Of a stretch of DNA of 64,000 nucleotides, positions 30,298-38,835 are shown piece by piece. The notes under the pieces are model-generated. The model was given only the letters and a program-made list of their open reading frames with translations, searched no databases and was not told the origin of the DNA. The position numbers and the translations under genes were made by a program. Position 1 is the stretch's first letter; every line of letters begins with the position of its first letter. The DNA comes from Flavobacterium panacagri (lineage in GTDB: Bacteria > Bacteroidota > Bacteroidia > Flavobacteriales > Flavobacteriaceae): NCBI RefSeq assembly GCF_030378165.1, contig NZ_CP119766.1:3286001-3350000 (forward strand). Direction: 5' to 3'.

Positions 30298-31092
30298 ATG
30301 AAAAAAATAGTATCACTATTAATTGTTGTTGCCCTTTTTGCTTCTTGTGGAGAATATCAAAAAGCTTTAAAAAATGAAGATGTTGCAGCTAAATTTGAGG
30401 TAGCGACAAAAATGTATGATGCTGGTAAATACAATAAGGCAATCCGTCTTTTTGAGCAGTTAGCTCCTTCTTACAGAGGAAAACCTCAAGCAGAGAAGTT
30501 GTTTTATATGTTTTCTCAATCGTATTACAAAACAAAACAATACTATTTGGCTGGTTATCAGTTTGAAAGTTTTGTTTCAGGTTACCCACGAAGTGAAAAA
30601 GTCCAGGAAGCAGCCTTTTTAGGAGCTTATAGTTACTCGAAATTGGCTCCTGTTTACAGTTTAGATCAGACAGATACAGTAAAAGCACTAGAGAAATTGC
30701 AGGCTTTTATTGATAATTACCCAAACTCAGAATATTTGGCTCAAGCAAATGAGACAGTTCAGTTGTTAAATGGTAAATTAGAGAAGAAAGCATACGAAAA
30801 TGCTAAAGGATATAATACTATTTCTGATTATAAATCAGCTTTAGTAGCATTTGATAATTTTATCGCTGATTTTCCTGGAACACCATTTAAAGAAGATGCG
30901 TTGTTTTACAAATATGATTCAGCCTATCAATTGGCAATTAATAGTGTGCCTTCAAAAATGGAAGAGCGTTTAAATGTGGCTAAAGTAGCTTATGCTAACT
31001 TAATGAAATTTAAAAGCGATACAAAATATAAAACAAAAGCGGACGAAATGAACGCTAGAGTAGAAACAGATTTACAAAAATTTACTAAATAA
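30298..31092 (+). CDS. bamD: Outer membrane protein assembly factor BamD
   Basis: BamD is the essential lipoprotein of the BAM complex that folds beta-barrel proteins into the outer membrane. The 264-residue protein has a lipoprotein signal with lipobox Cys at residue 17 (ALFASCGEYQ) and five TPR-type helical pairs (MYDAGKYNKAIRLFEQLAPSYRGKPQAEK, FYMFSQSYYKTKQYYLAGYQFESFVSGYPRSEK, and so on), which is the family architecture. It heads a housekeeping run with rpoZ, coaBC and DUF4835 and has a good promoter. Confidence 0.95.
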   Translation: MKKIVSLLIVVALFASCGEYQKALKNEDVAAKFEVATKMYDAGKYNKAIRLFEQLAPSYRGKPQAEKLFYMFSQSYYKTKQYYLAGYQFESFVSGYPRSEKVQEAAFLGAYSYSKLAPVYSLDQTDTVKALEKLQAFIDNYPNSEYLAQANETVQLLNGKLEKKAYENAKGYNTISDYKSALVAFDNFIADFPGTPFKEDALFYKYDSAYQLAINSVPSKMEERLNVAKVAYANLMKFKSDTKYKTKADEMNARVETDLQKFTK

Positions 31093-31101
31093 ATAAAAGT
31101 C

Positions 31102-31419
31102 ATGGATTTAAAAAAGACGAATGCTCCTGTTAACACAATAACTTACAACAAAACAGTTATTGAAGAGCCAACAGGAAATGTGTATGAGGCAATTACCATT
31201 ATGGCTAAAAGAGCAAATCAAATTAATTCAGAGATTAAAAAAGAATTGACTGAAAAATTAGAGGAGTTTGCTACTTACAATGATAGTCTAGAGGAAGTTT
31301 TTGAAAATAAAGAGCAAATCGAAGTTTCTAAATTTTACGAAAAATTACCAAAACCACACGCTTTAGCTGTTCAAGAATGGTTAGACGGTAAAACTTACCA
31401 CAGAAGTTCAAACAAATAA
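31102..31419 (+). CDS. rpoZ: DNA-directed RNA polymerase subunit omega (Bacteroidota type)
   Basis: A 105-residue homologue of RNA polymerase omega/Rpb6, which helps assemble the beta' subunit. The Bacteroidota form is recognised by NVYEAITIMAKRANQINSEIKKELTEKLEEF and the C-terminal KPHALAVQEWLDGKTYHR. It lies 9 nt after bamD and 7 nt before coaBC, the usual order in this phylum. Confidence 0.92.
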   Translation: MDLKKTNAPVNTITYNKTVIEEPTGNVYEAITIMAKRANQINSEIKKELTEKLEEFATYNDSLEEVFENKEQIEVSKFYEKLPKPHALAVQEWLDGKTYHRSSNK

Positions 31420-31426
31420 TAGTACA

Positions 31427-32638
31427 ATGTCAGTTTTAAACGGGAAAAAGGTTTTACTGGGAGTTTCCGGTGGAATCGCAGCGTATAAAACGGCTTCTTT
31501 AGTACGACTTTTTATAAAAGCAGGTGCACATGTCCAAGTGATAATGACACCTGCTTCTAAGGATTTTGTAACCCCGCTTACATTATCTACTTTATCAAAA
31601 AATCCAGTACATTCAAGTTTCTTTAATCAAGATGATGAGGAGGCAGTTTGGAACAATCACGTAGAATTGGCTCTTTGGGCTGATATTATGCTGATTGCGC
31701 CTGCTACTGCCAATACGTTGTCTAAAATGACGACGGGAAACTGCGATAATTTTTTAATCGCGGCCTATTTATCTGCTAAATGTCCAGTATACTTTGCACC
31801 AGCAATGGATTTGGATATGTATAAACATCCTTCAACAGTAGCTAGTTTTAATGCTATAAAACAGTTTGGAAACATTATGATTCCTGCTGAAACTGGAGAA
31901 TTGGCAAGCGGTTTGTCTGGAGAAGGCCGAATGGCTGAACCAGAAAATATTATCGCCTTTCTAGAAGCTGATTTAGAAAGTAAACTTCCTTTAAAAGGAA
32001 AAAAAATACTCGTTACGGCTGGACCAACATACGAAGCGATAGATCCCGTACGTTTTATAGGAAATCATTCTTCAGGGAAAATGGGATTTGACATTGCTAA
32101 TGAAGCGGCAAATCTTGGAGCAGAAGTATTTTTAATTGCTGGCCCAACACATTTAAAAATAAAAAATACTTTAATAAAAGTTGTAGATGTGGTGTCTGCT
32201 CAAGAAATGTATGATGCTTGTCATTTGTATTTTAATGAAGTTGATGTTGCGATTGCTGCTGCTGCTGTAGCTGATTACAGACCAAAAGTTGTAGCAGATC
32301 AAAAGATTAAAAAAACAGATGCAACATTTTCGATAGAACTTGAAAAGACAAAAGATATCTTGTCTTCATTAGGAACTATTAAAAAAAATCAGTTTTTAAT
32401 TGGTTTTGCATTGGAAACTGAAAATGAAATTGAAAATGCTAAGTTGAAAATTCAGAAAAAAAACTTAGATTTGATTGTTTTAAATTCCTTACAAGATAAA
32501 GGAGCAGGTTTTAAAAAAGAAACGAATAAAGTAACCTTTATCGATAAGAATTTTGAAATCGAACCAATGGAATTAAAATCAAAGGAATCGGTGGCGACTG
32601 ATATTTTGAATAAAGTAATTCTTCATTTTTCAGAATAA
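31427..32638 (+). CDS. coaBC: Bifunctional phosphopantothenoylcysteine decarboxylase/phosphopantothenate-cysteine ligase
   Basis: CoaBC performs two successive steps of coenzyme A synthesis. The N-terminal flavoprotein decarboxylase (CoaC, residues 1-185) shows GVSGGIAAYKTASLVRLF, the active-site His region NNHVELALWADIMLIAPATANTLSKM, and the PAMD motif APAMDLDM. The C-terminal ligase (CoaB, 186-403) begins KKILVTAGPTYEAIDPVRFIGNHSSGKMG and includes AAAAVADYRPK, the conserved KKTD lysines and IGFALETE. Length (403) is typical. It is co-directional with rpoZ and DUF4835. coaE, the final enzyme of the same pathway, is 5.5 kb downstream. Confidence 0.96.
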   Translation: MSVLNGKKVLLGVSGGIAAYKTASLVRLFIKAGAHVQVIMTPASKDFVTPLTLSTLSKNPVHSSFFNQDDEEAVWNNHVELALWADIMLIAPATANTLSKMTTGNCDNFLIAAYLSAKCPVYFAPAMDLDMYKHPSTVASFNAIKQFGNIMIPAETGELASGLSGEGRMAEPENIIAFLEADLESKLPLKGKKILVTAGPTYEAIDPVRFIGNHSSGKMGFDIANEAANLGAEVFLIAGPTHLKIKNTLIKVVDVVSAQEMYDACHLYFNEVDVAIAAAAVADYRPKVVADQKIKKTDATFSIELEKTKDILSSLGTIKKNQFLIGFALETENEIENAKLKIQKKNLDLIVLNSLQDKGAGFKKETNKVTFIDKNFEIEPMELKSKESVATDILNKVILHFSE

Positions 32639-32710
32639 AAATTTGAAATATATGCCGGAAACAGGAACAGGAAACTGTTTGTGTTTGTGAAATTTAATAT
32701 TTAAAGGAGT

Positions 32711-33595
32711 ATGAATAAGGTAGTTACACTAATAGTATTTTTAAGCTTTGGTTTTGTGCAAGGGCAACAGTTAAATTGTACAGTAACTATTAATACAGAA
32801 CGACTTACGAATCCTAACAATCAGGTTTTTAAGACGCTCCAGACTGCTTTGTCGGAGTTTGTAAACAAAACAGATTGGACGGGTGCTCCTTTAAAGCAAA
32901 ATGAAAGAATTAATTGTTCGATGTATATTACTTTATCATCAAATAGTTCAGATCAATTTACAGGAACGATTCAGGTTCAATCATCCAGATTGATTTTTAA
33001 TTCTACTTATTCTTCCCCAATTTTAAATTACAACGATAAAGATTTTAATTTCAGATATACGGAATATGAACCTTTATTGTTTAATCCAACTACTTACGAT
33101 TCTAATTTAGTTTCTGTAATCTCTTTTTACTGTTATGTAATCCTAGGTATGGATGCTGATAGTTTTCAAATGGGAGCAGGGAATCAATATCTTCAAACAG
33201 CACAAAATATTGCTAATGTAGCACAGCAAGGAGGATTTAAGGGATGGAATCAGTCTGATGGACTTCAGAATCGTTACTATTTAATAAATGATATGATCGC
33301 GCCGACTTACAGTGATTTACGTCAAACAATGTATGCGTATCATACGGGTTTGGATGGAATGAGTTTGGATTTGAAAGCATCTAAAGAAAAAATAAAATCT
33401 TCATTAATGCTTATTGGAAAGTTAAATTCAGTTAAACCAAATGCCTTCATTACCAGAGTATTTTTTGACGCAAAATCAGATGAAATTGTGTCTATTTTTT
33501 CTGGTGGGCCAAGTATAACAATTAGCGATTTAACGGATGTATTAAATAAAGTTTCTCCGCTAAATTCTACTAAATGGTCGCAGATTAAATATTAA
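32711..33595 (+). CDS. DUF4835 family protein (PorD-like, type IX secretion)
   Basis: A 294-residue exported protein with a signal peptide (residues 1-18, ending FVQGQQ). It matches DUF4835 by LNCTVTINTERLTNPNNQVFKTLQTALSEFVNKTDWTG, the RINCSMYITLSS and FNFRYTEYEPLLFNP segments, and the late VFFDAKSDEIVSIFSGGP. The family includes Porphyromonas gingivalis PorD, needed for type IX secretion, though its job there is unclear. A Shine-Dalgarno-like AGGAG lies close to the ATG, which is unusual in this window. It sits between coaBC and recN, as is standard in Bacteroidota. Confidence 0.88.
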   Translation: MNKVVTLIVFLSFGFVQGQQLNCTVTINTERLTNPNNQVFKTLQTALSEFVNKTDWTGAPLKQNERINCSMYITLSSNSSDQFTGTIQVQSSRLIFNSTYSSPILNYNDKDFNFRYTEYEPLLFNPTTYDSNLVSVISFYCYVILGMDADSFQMGAGNQYLQTAQNIANVAQQGGFKGWNQSDGLQNRYYLINDMIAPTYSDLRQTMYAYHTGLDGMSLDLKASKEKIKSSLMLIGKLNSVKPNAFITRVFFDAKSDEIVSIFSGGPSITISDLTDVLNKVSPLNSTKWSQIKY

Positions 33596-33655
33596 TTCTG
33601 GTATTTCATTTTAAAAAAAAATCTTCTTTAACTTTTATTTTTACAAAATTGCCCT

Positions 33656-35308
33656 ATGATTACGTCACTGTCAATTAAAAATTATGCGCTTATTGAAAAA
33701 CTAGCTATAGATTTTTCTAAAGGTTTTTCTATAATAACAGGTGAGACAGGAGCAGGAAAATCAATTATTTTAGGTGCAATTGGTCTTGTTTTAGGAAAAA
33801 GAGCAGATCTTACTTCTTTAAAAAATAAAGAAGAAAAATGCGTGATTGAAGCACAATTCGAAATTTCAAAATATAATTTGAAAGAGTTTTTTGAGGCTAA
33901 CGATTTGGATTATGAAGAGGAAACAATTATTAGGCGTGAAATTCTTCCGTCAGGAAAATCTCGTGCTTTTATAAATGATAGTCCAGTAAATCTTCAGGAA
34001 TTGCAAGATTTGAGTTTGTATTTAATTGATATTCATTCGCAGCAACAAACTCAGGAATTGTCAGATGAAAATGTTCAATTTAAGATTATTGATGCTATCG
34101 CTAATAATTCAGAAATTATTTTAGACTATCAAAAGCTTTTAAAATCATATAAATCAGATAGATCAAAATGGAATGCCTTGCTTAAAAGGCAAAGTGATTC
34201 TGGAAAAGAACAGGAATACAATACATTTTTATTGAATGAATTGGTTGCTGCGCAGTTAAAATCTGGAGAACAGCAAGAATTAGAAGCGGATTATGAAAAG
34301 CTTAATAATGTTGAAATAATCAAGGAATCGCTGGATAAATCGCTAGCAATTGCAAATGAAGAGCAATTTGGTGTATTTCATAATCTGAATGAGATTAAAA
34401 ACGCATTGCAGAAAGTGGCATCTTTTTCAACAGAATATCAAAATTTATTTGAAAGAATAAGTAGTCTAGCAATTGAATTTGATGATGTTTCTAAAGAATT
34501 AGAGAGTTGCTCTGAGAAATTATTAAATGATCCGGCACAATTAGAATTAGTAAATCAAAAATTACAATTGATTTATAATCTTCAGAAAAAGCATCAGGCA
34601 GATTCTGTTGATGATTTGCTTCAAATTCAAGCTGATTTAGGAAACACTTTATTAGAGTTGGATAATATGGATGAAGAAATAGCTTCTTTATCTAAAATTA
34701 TCGAGAAAAAAGCGGGCGAATTAGATAATTATGCGAATCAGATTCATCAGAATAGAATAAATGCAATTCCCAAATTATCGGAACAGTTAATTTTGATTTT
34801 AGAAACTTTAGGTATGCCTAATGTCCGATTTAAAATGGAATTAACACCTTCAGAAACGTATTTTCAAAACGGAAAAGACGAATTACAATTCTTATTTTCA
34901 GCTAATAAAGGAACCGATTTTGGTTTGTTGAAAAAAGTAGCTTCTGGAGGAGAGATGTCTCGTATTATGCTGGCGGTTAAAGCGATTTTAGCAAAATATT
35001 CAAAACTGCCTACTTTGATTTTTGATGAAATCGATACAGGAGTTTCGGGGGAAATTGCAATTAGAATGGGAGAAATCATGAAAGAAATGAGTAATACGAT
35101 GCAGATTTTTGCTATTACGCATTTGCCTCAGATTGCTGCAAAAGGTGATTCTCATTTTAAAGTTTCTAAATCCACAGTTGGTGATGATACAGTATCTGAA
35201 TTGAAATTATTATCACAAGAAGACCGAATTCTAGAAATTGCCCAAATGTTATCGGGAGCTAATATTTCTGATTCAGCTTTGAATCATGCAAAACAATTAT
35301 TGAATTAA
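33656..35308 (+). CDS. recN: DNA repair protein RecN
   Basis: RecN is an SMC-like ATPase acting early in double-strand break repair. The 550-residue protein has the head Walker A motif TGETGAGKSIILGAIGLVLGKRAD (about 30-53), DIHSQQQTQELSD, a long central coiled coil (about 160-360) and the C-terminal half-head with the ABC signature ASGGEMSRIMLAVK, Walker B PTLIFDEIDTGVSGEIA and the ITHLPQIAAKGDSHFKV H-loop. It is followed after 9 nt by a small TPR protein. Confidence 0.96.
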   Translation: MITSLSIKNYALIEKLAIDFSKGFSIITGETGAGKSIILGAIGLVLGKRADLTSLKNKEEKCVIEAQFEISKYNLKEFFEANDLDYEEETIIRREILPSGKSRAFINDSPVNLQELQDLSLYLIDIHSQQQTQELSDENVQFKIIDAIANNSEIILDYQKLLKSYKSDRSKWNALLKRQSDSGKEQEYNTFLLNELVAAQLKSGEQQELEADYEKLNNVEIIKESLDKSLAIANEEQFGVFHNLNEIKNALQKVASFSTEYQNLFERISSLAIEFDDVSKELESCSEKLLNDPAQLELVNQKLQLIYNLQKKHQADSVDDLLQIQADLGNTLLELDNMDEEIASLSKIIEKKAGELDNYANQIHQNRINAIPKLSEQLILILETLGMPNVRFKMELTPSETYFQNGKDELQFLFSANKGTDFGLLKKVASGGEMSRIMLAVKAILAKYSKLPTLIFDEIDTGVSGEIAIRMGEIMKEMSNTMQIFAITHLPQIAAKGDSHFKVSKSTVGDDTVSELKLLSQEDRILEIAQMLSGANISDSALNHAKQLLN

Positions 35309-35317
35309 AATACCACA

Positions 35318-35839
35318 ATGGAAAGTTTGAGTTTTTACGAAAATCAGTTTATAAAAGCTGATGCATTAATTTCTGAAGGAAATTCAGCCGATGCAAAAGA
35401 ACTATTGGAAGAAATACTAGCGCAGTATCCTGATTTTGGAAAAGCACACAATCATTTAGGATGGATTTATTATAATAAATTAAGTGATTATGAAAAAGGG
35501 ATTTATCATTATAAACTAGCAATAAAATTTGATCCTAAATACGCTGCTCCTTATTTAAATTATACTTATTTGTTAATTGATATTAGCAGATATGCAGAAG
35601 CAAAGGAGCATATTAAATTTACATTGTCTAATTTGGAAAATGCAGATAACTCTTCTTATAACAGTGAATTAGGAAGAATGGCAGAGTACGAAGGCGAATA
35701 TAGAGAGTCATATAATTATTATAAAGAGGCAAAGAAAAATGCTTTGAACCCAAATTTTATTGAGAATATGAATGCCAACATGAAAAGGGTTAAGGATAAA
35801 ATGTCTATTTTTGAAAAATTAAAACTGAAATTGAAATAA
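35318..35839 (+). CDS. TPR-repeat protein
   Basis: A 173-residue soluble helical protein with three or four tetratricopeptide repeats. The clearest spans residues 18-50 (EGNSADAKELLEEILAQYPDFGKAHNHLGWIYY), followed by YEKGIYHYKLAIKFDPKYAAPYLNYTYLLIDISRYAEA and YEGEYRESYNYYKEAKKNALNP; the C terminus is lysine-rich. No signal peptide. TPR proteins act as protein-protein adaptors; the partner is unknown. It lies 9 nt after recN and 21 nt before fabV, so it shares their transcript. Confidence 0.82.
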   Translation: MESLSFYENQFIKADALISEGNSADAKELLEEILAQYPDFGKAHNHLGWIYYNKLSDYEKGIYHYKLAIKFDPKYAAPYLNYTYLLIDISRYAEAKEHIKFTLSNLENADNSSYNSELGRMAEYEGEYRESYNYYKEAKKNALNPNFIENMNANMKRVKDKMSIFEKLKLKLK

Positions 35840-35860
35840 TACAAAAAAAATAATTGCAAG

Positions 35861-37051
35861 ATGATTATAGAACCAAGAATGAGAGGATTTATTTGTTTAA
35901 CTGCCCACCCAACGGGAGCTGAACAAAATGTAAAAAATCAAATCGAATACGTAAAATCAAAAGGAGAAATTGCCGGGCCTAAAAAAGTTTTGGTAATTGG
36001 TGCTTCTACAGGTTTTGGGTTGGCTTCAAGAATTACTAGTGCTTTTGGTTCTGATGCTGCTACAATTGGAGTGTTTTTTGAAAAACCACCAGTTGAGGGA
36101 AAAACAGCTTCTCCAGGATGGTACAATTCTGCAGCATTTGAAAAAGAAGCTCACAAAGCGGGTTTATATGCAAAAAGTATTAACGGAGATGCATTTTCAA
36201 ACGAAATAAAAAGAGAAACGTTAGATTTGATCAAAGCTGATTTAGGACAGGTTGATCTTGTAATTTATAGTTTAGCTTCGCCAGTTCGTACAAATCCTAA
36301 TACAGGAGTTACGCATCGTTCAGTTTTAAAACCAATTGGACAGACTTTTACAAATAAAACAGTTGATTTTCATACAGGAAAAGTTTCTGAAGTTTCAATC
36401 GCTCCAGCAAACGAAGAAGATATTGAAAATACAGTTGCTGTTATGGGAGGTGAAGACTGGGCAATGTGGATAGATGCTTTAAAGAACGAAAATTTATTAG
36501 CAGAAGGCGCTACAACAGTTGCTTACTCTTATATTGGGCCATCTTTAACAGAGGCAGTTTATCGTAAAGGAACTATTGGCCGTGCAAAAGATCATTTAGA
36601 AGCTACTGCATTTACTATTGCAGATTCTTTAAAATCTATTGGCGGAAAAGCTTATGTTTCTGTAAACAAAGCTTTGGTAACACAGGCAAGTTCTGCAATT
36701 CCAGTAATTCCATTATATATTTCTCTTTTATACAAAATCATGAAAGAAGAAGGAATTCATGAAGGATGTATCGAGCAGATTCAACGTTTGTTCCAAGACA
36801 GACTATATAATGGTTCAGATGTTCCTGTTGATGAAAAAGGAAGAATCAGAATTGATGATTGGGAAATGCGTGAAGATGTTCAAGAGAAGGTAGCTAAACT
36901 TTGGTTAGAAGCTACAACAGAAACATTGCCTGAAATTGGAGATTTAGCAGGATATAGAAGTGATTTCTTGAATTTATTCGGTTTCGAATTTGCTGGTGTT
37001 GACTACAATGCGGAAGCAAATGAAGTTGTTGAAATTGAAAGTATCAAATAA
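35861..37051 (+). CDS. fabV: Trans-2-enoyl-ACP/CoA reductase FabV
   Basis: FabV reduces trans-2-enoyl-ACP with NAD(P)H in the last step of each fatty acid elongation cycle. It is an alternative to FabI and is typically resistant to triclosan. The 396-residue protein opens with MIIEPRMRGFICLTAHPTGAEQNV and has the NAD-binding segment KKVLVIGASTGFGLASRI, the YSLASPVRTNP segment, GEDWAMWIDAL and YIGPSLTEAVYRKGTIGRAK with the family's Tyr-x8-Lys catalytic pair, and ends with EIGDLAGYRSDFLNLFGFEF. A clear terminator follows. No other fatty acid synthesis gene adjoins it. Confidence 0.95.
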   Translation: MIIEPRMRGFICLTAHPTGAEQNVKNQIEYVKSKGEIAGPKKVLVIGASTGFGLASRITSAFGSDAATIGVFFEKPPVEGKTASPGWYNSAAFEKEAHKAGLYAKSINGDAFSNEIKRETLDLIKADLGQVDLVIYSLASPVRTNPNTGVTHRSVLKPIGQTFTNKTVDFHTGKVSEVSIAPANEEDIENTVAVMGGEDWAMWIDALKNENLLAEGATTVAYSYIGPSLTEAVYRKGTIGRAKDHLEATAFTIADSLKSIGGKAYVSVNKALVTQASSAIPVIPLYISLLYKIMKEEGIHEGCIEQIQRLFQDRLYNGSDVPVDEKGRIRIDDWEMREDVQEKVAKLWLEATTETLPEIGDLAGYRSDFLNLFGFEFAGVDYNAEANEVVEIESIK

Positions 37052-37075
37052 CATATTTTACTTACCGTAAAACAG

Positions 37076-37108
37076 AAAACCATCAACCAAAAGTTGATGG
37101 TTTTTTTG
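37076..37108 (+). terminator. Terminator after fabV
   Basis: AAAACCATCAAC and GTTGATGGTTTT form a 12-bp stem with loop CAAAA, followed by a T-run, 25 nt after the fabV stop. Confidence 0.9.
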
Positions 37109-37127
37109 TTAATATACCCTATCTTTG
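37094..37127 (+). promoter_or_regulatory. Candidate promoter of the glycosyltransferase-coaE-HK/RR group
   Basis: TTG at 37094-37096 and TATCTTTG at 37120-37127 are spaced 23 nt, at the long end of the consensus. The -33 TTG lies inside the fabV terminator stem. Confidence 0.4.
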
Positions 37128-37178
37128 TTAAAATTTTAAACAATAAAAAATTACCCTTTAATAACCGCACATTCTGCT

Positions 37179-38177
37179 ATGATTTTTTCTTTAATTATAC
37201 CCGTGTATAATCGTCCAGATGAAGTTGATGAACTTTTAGAAAGTCTCTCAAAATCTGATTATAATGAAGCTTTTGAAATTGTTCTTGTCGAAGATGGATC
37301 TTCCATTCCATGTAGAGATGTTGTGATGAATTATCAAGGAAAATTAAATATATCGTATTATTTTAAAGAAAACTCCGGTCCAGGTGATTCTAGAAATTTT
37401 GGAATGCAAAGGGCAAGAGGAGATTATTTTATCATTTTTGACTCAGATTGTATTATTCCTTCCAATTACTTGACAGAAGTTCGTAAAGAATTGGACAGAG
37501 AATATGTAGATTGTTTTGGAGGGCCTGATAAAGCCTTAGATAGCTTTTCTAACATTCAGAAGGCAATTAATTTTGCCATGACTTCTTTTCTTACTACGGG
37601 GGGAATTAGAGGTGGATCTGAGAAGATAACTAAATTCCAGCCTCGAAGCTTTAATATGGGGATTTCTAAAAAAGCTTTTGAAGCATCAAAAGGTTTTGGG
37701 AACATTCATCCAGGAGAAGATCCAGACTTATCGATTCGTTTATGGAACTTAGGGTTTGAAACTAGACTGTTTTCAGAGGCTTATGTATATCATAAAAGAA
37801 GAATTGATTGGGAAAAATTCTCCATTCAAGTAAAGAAATTTGGTATAGCAAGACCTATATTAAATAGTTGGTATCCAGAGCATAATAAACTGACTTTCTT
37901 CTTTCCAACAATGTTTATACTTGGTTTATTATTAGCTTTTTTATTGTTAATTTTCAATATAGATATTTTATTACAATTATATTTCGTATATTTCGTTATA
38001 GTTTTTCTTACATCAAGCGTTCAAAACAAAAGTATCAAGATTGGATATCTTTCAGTAATAGCGGTCTGGAAACAGTTCTATGGTTATGGAACTGGTTTTT
38101 TAGAATCTTATGTAAAAATAATTTTATTGAAAAAGAAACCTCAGGAAGCTTTTCCACGTATGTTTTTTAAATTGTAA
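37179..38177 (+). CDS. Family 2 glycosyltransferase with C-terminal membrane helices
   Basis: A 332-residue GT-A fold glycosyltransferase: FSLIIPVYNRPDEVDELLESL at the N terminus, VEDGSS nucleotide-binding loop, GPGDSRNFGMQRARGDYFIIFDSDC with the DxD-type metal site (near residue 90), and a catalytic ED at HPGEDPDLSIRLW. Two hydrophobic helices (about 240-285) anchor the C terminus in the inner membrane. It probably adds a sugar to a lipid-linked or surface glycan. It is followed after 2 nt by coaE, so the two are co-transcribed although their functions are unrelated. Confidence 0.9.
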   Translation: MIFSLIIPVYNRPDEVDELLESLSKSDYNEAFEIVLVEDGSSIPCRDVVMNYQGKLNISYYFKENSGPGDSRNFGMQRARGDYFIIFDSDCIIPSNYLTEVRKELDREYVDCFGGPDKALDSFSNIQKAINFAMTSFLTTGGIRGGSEKITKFQPRSFNMGISKKAFEASKGFGNIHPGEDPDLSIRLWNLGFETRLFSEAYVYHKRRIDWEKFSIQVKKFGIARPILNSWYPEHNKLTFFFPTMFILGLLLAFLLLIFNIDILLQLYFVYFVIVFLTSSVQNKSIKIGYLSVIAVWKQFYGYGTGFLESYVKIILLKKKPQEAFPRMFFKL

Positions 38178-38179
38178 GA

Positions 38180-38776
38180 ATGACAAAAGTTATTGGCCTT
38201 ACGGGAGGAATTGGCAGTGGAAAAACAACCATTGCAAACTATTTTGAAGAAATGGGGGTTCCTGTTTATATAGCAGATAATGGAGCCAAAAATGTTATGA
38301 AGTCCGAAGAGATTATTGAAGAGGTAAAAAATGCATTTGGCCAAGATATTTTTGATGGAGAAGTTTTAAATAGAGCAAAGCTAGCTCAGATAGTTTTTAA
38401 TGATAAAGTACAATTAGCAAAATTAAATTCAATAGTACATCCAGCTGTAAAAAAAGATTTCGAATCTTGGATGCAGGAATTTAAGAATTTTGATTATGTT
38501 GTTTATGAGGCAGCTATTTTATTTGAAAGCGGTCGTTATAAAGAATGCGATGTTATTATAACCGTTACTGCTCCAGAAGAAGTTAGAATCGAAAGAGTTA
38601 TAAAACGCGATAGAACTACAAGAGAACAAGTTTTAAGCAGAATGAAAATGCAGTGGAATGACGAAAAACGAATTTCTAAGAGCAATTTCGTGATTAATAA
38701 CAATAATCTTAAAATTGCTAAGGAAGAAGTTGTTAAAATTCTTAAAATTTTAAATATAAAACAAAATCAGTCTTAA
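38180..38776 (+). CDS. coaE: Dephospho-CoA kinase
   Basis: CoaE phosphorylates dephospho-CoA at the ribose 3'-OH, the final step of coenzyme A synthesis. The 198-residue P-loop kinase has GLTGGIGSGKTTIANYFEEMGVPVYIADNGAK at the N terminus (Walker A residues 8-15), LNSIVHPAVKKDFESW, the YVVYEAAILFESG lid-region motif and VTAPEEVRIERVIKRDRTTREQ. The neighbouring histidine kinase gene begins 59 nt downstream. Confidence 0.95.
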   Translation: MTKVIGLTGGIGSGKTTIANYFEEMGVPVYIADNGAKNVMKSEEIIEEVKNAFGQDIFDGEVLNRAKLAQIVFNDKVQLAKLNSIVHPAVKKDFESWMQEFKNFDYVVYEAAILFESGRYKECDVIITVTAPEEVRIERVIKRDRTTREQVLSRMKMQWNDEKRISKSNFVINNNNLKIAKEEVVKILKILNIKQNQS

Positions 38777-38822
38777 ATGTTAATATTTGGTTAATGTATT
38801 ATTTAGTATATTGTTAAAATAT

Positions 38823-38830
38823 TAATTTTG
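38823..38830 (+). promoter_or_regulatory. Candidate -7 element of the histidine kinase gene
   Basis: TAATTTTG lies only 6 nt before the histidine kinase ATG, which would make the transcript nearly leaderless if used. A -33 TTG at the right spacing is not seen, so it may be chance. Confidence 0.3.
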
Positions 38831-38835
38831 TTTCG

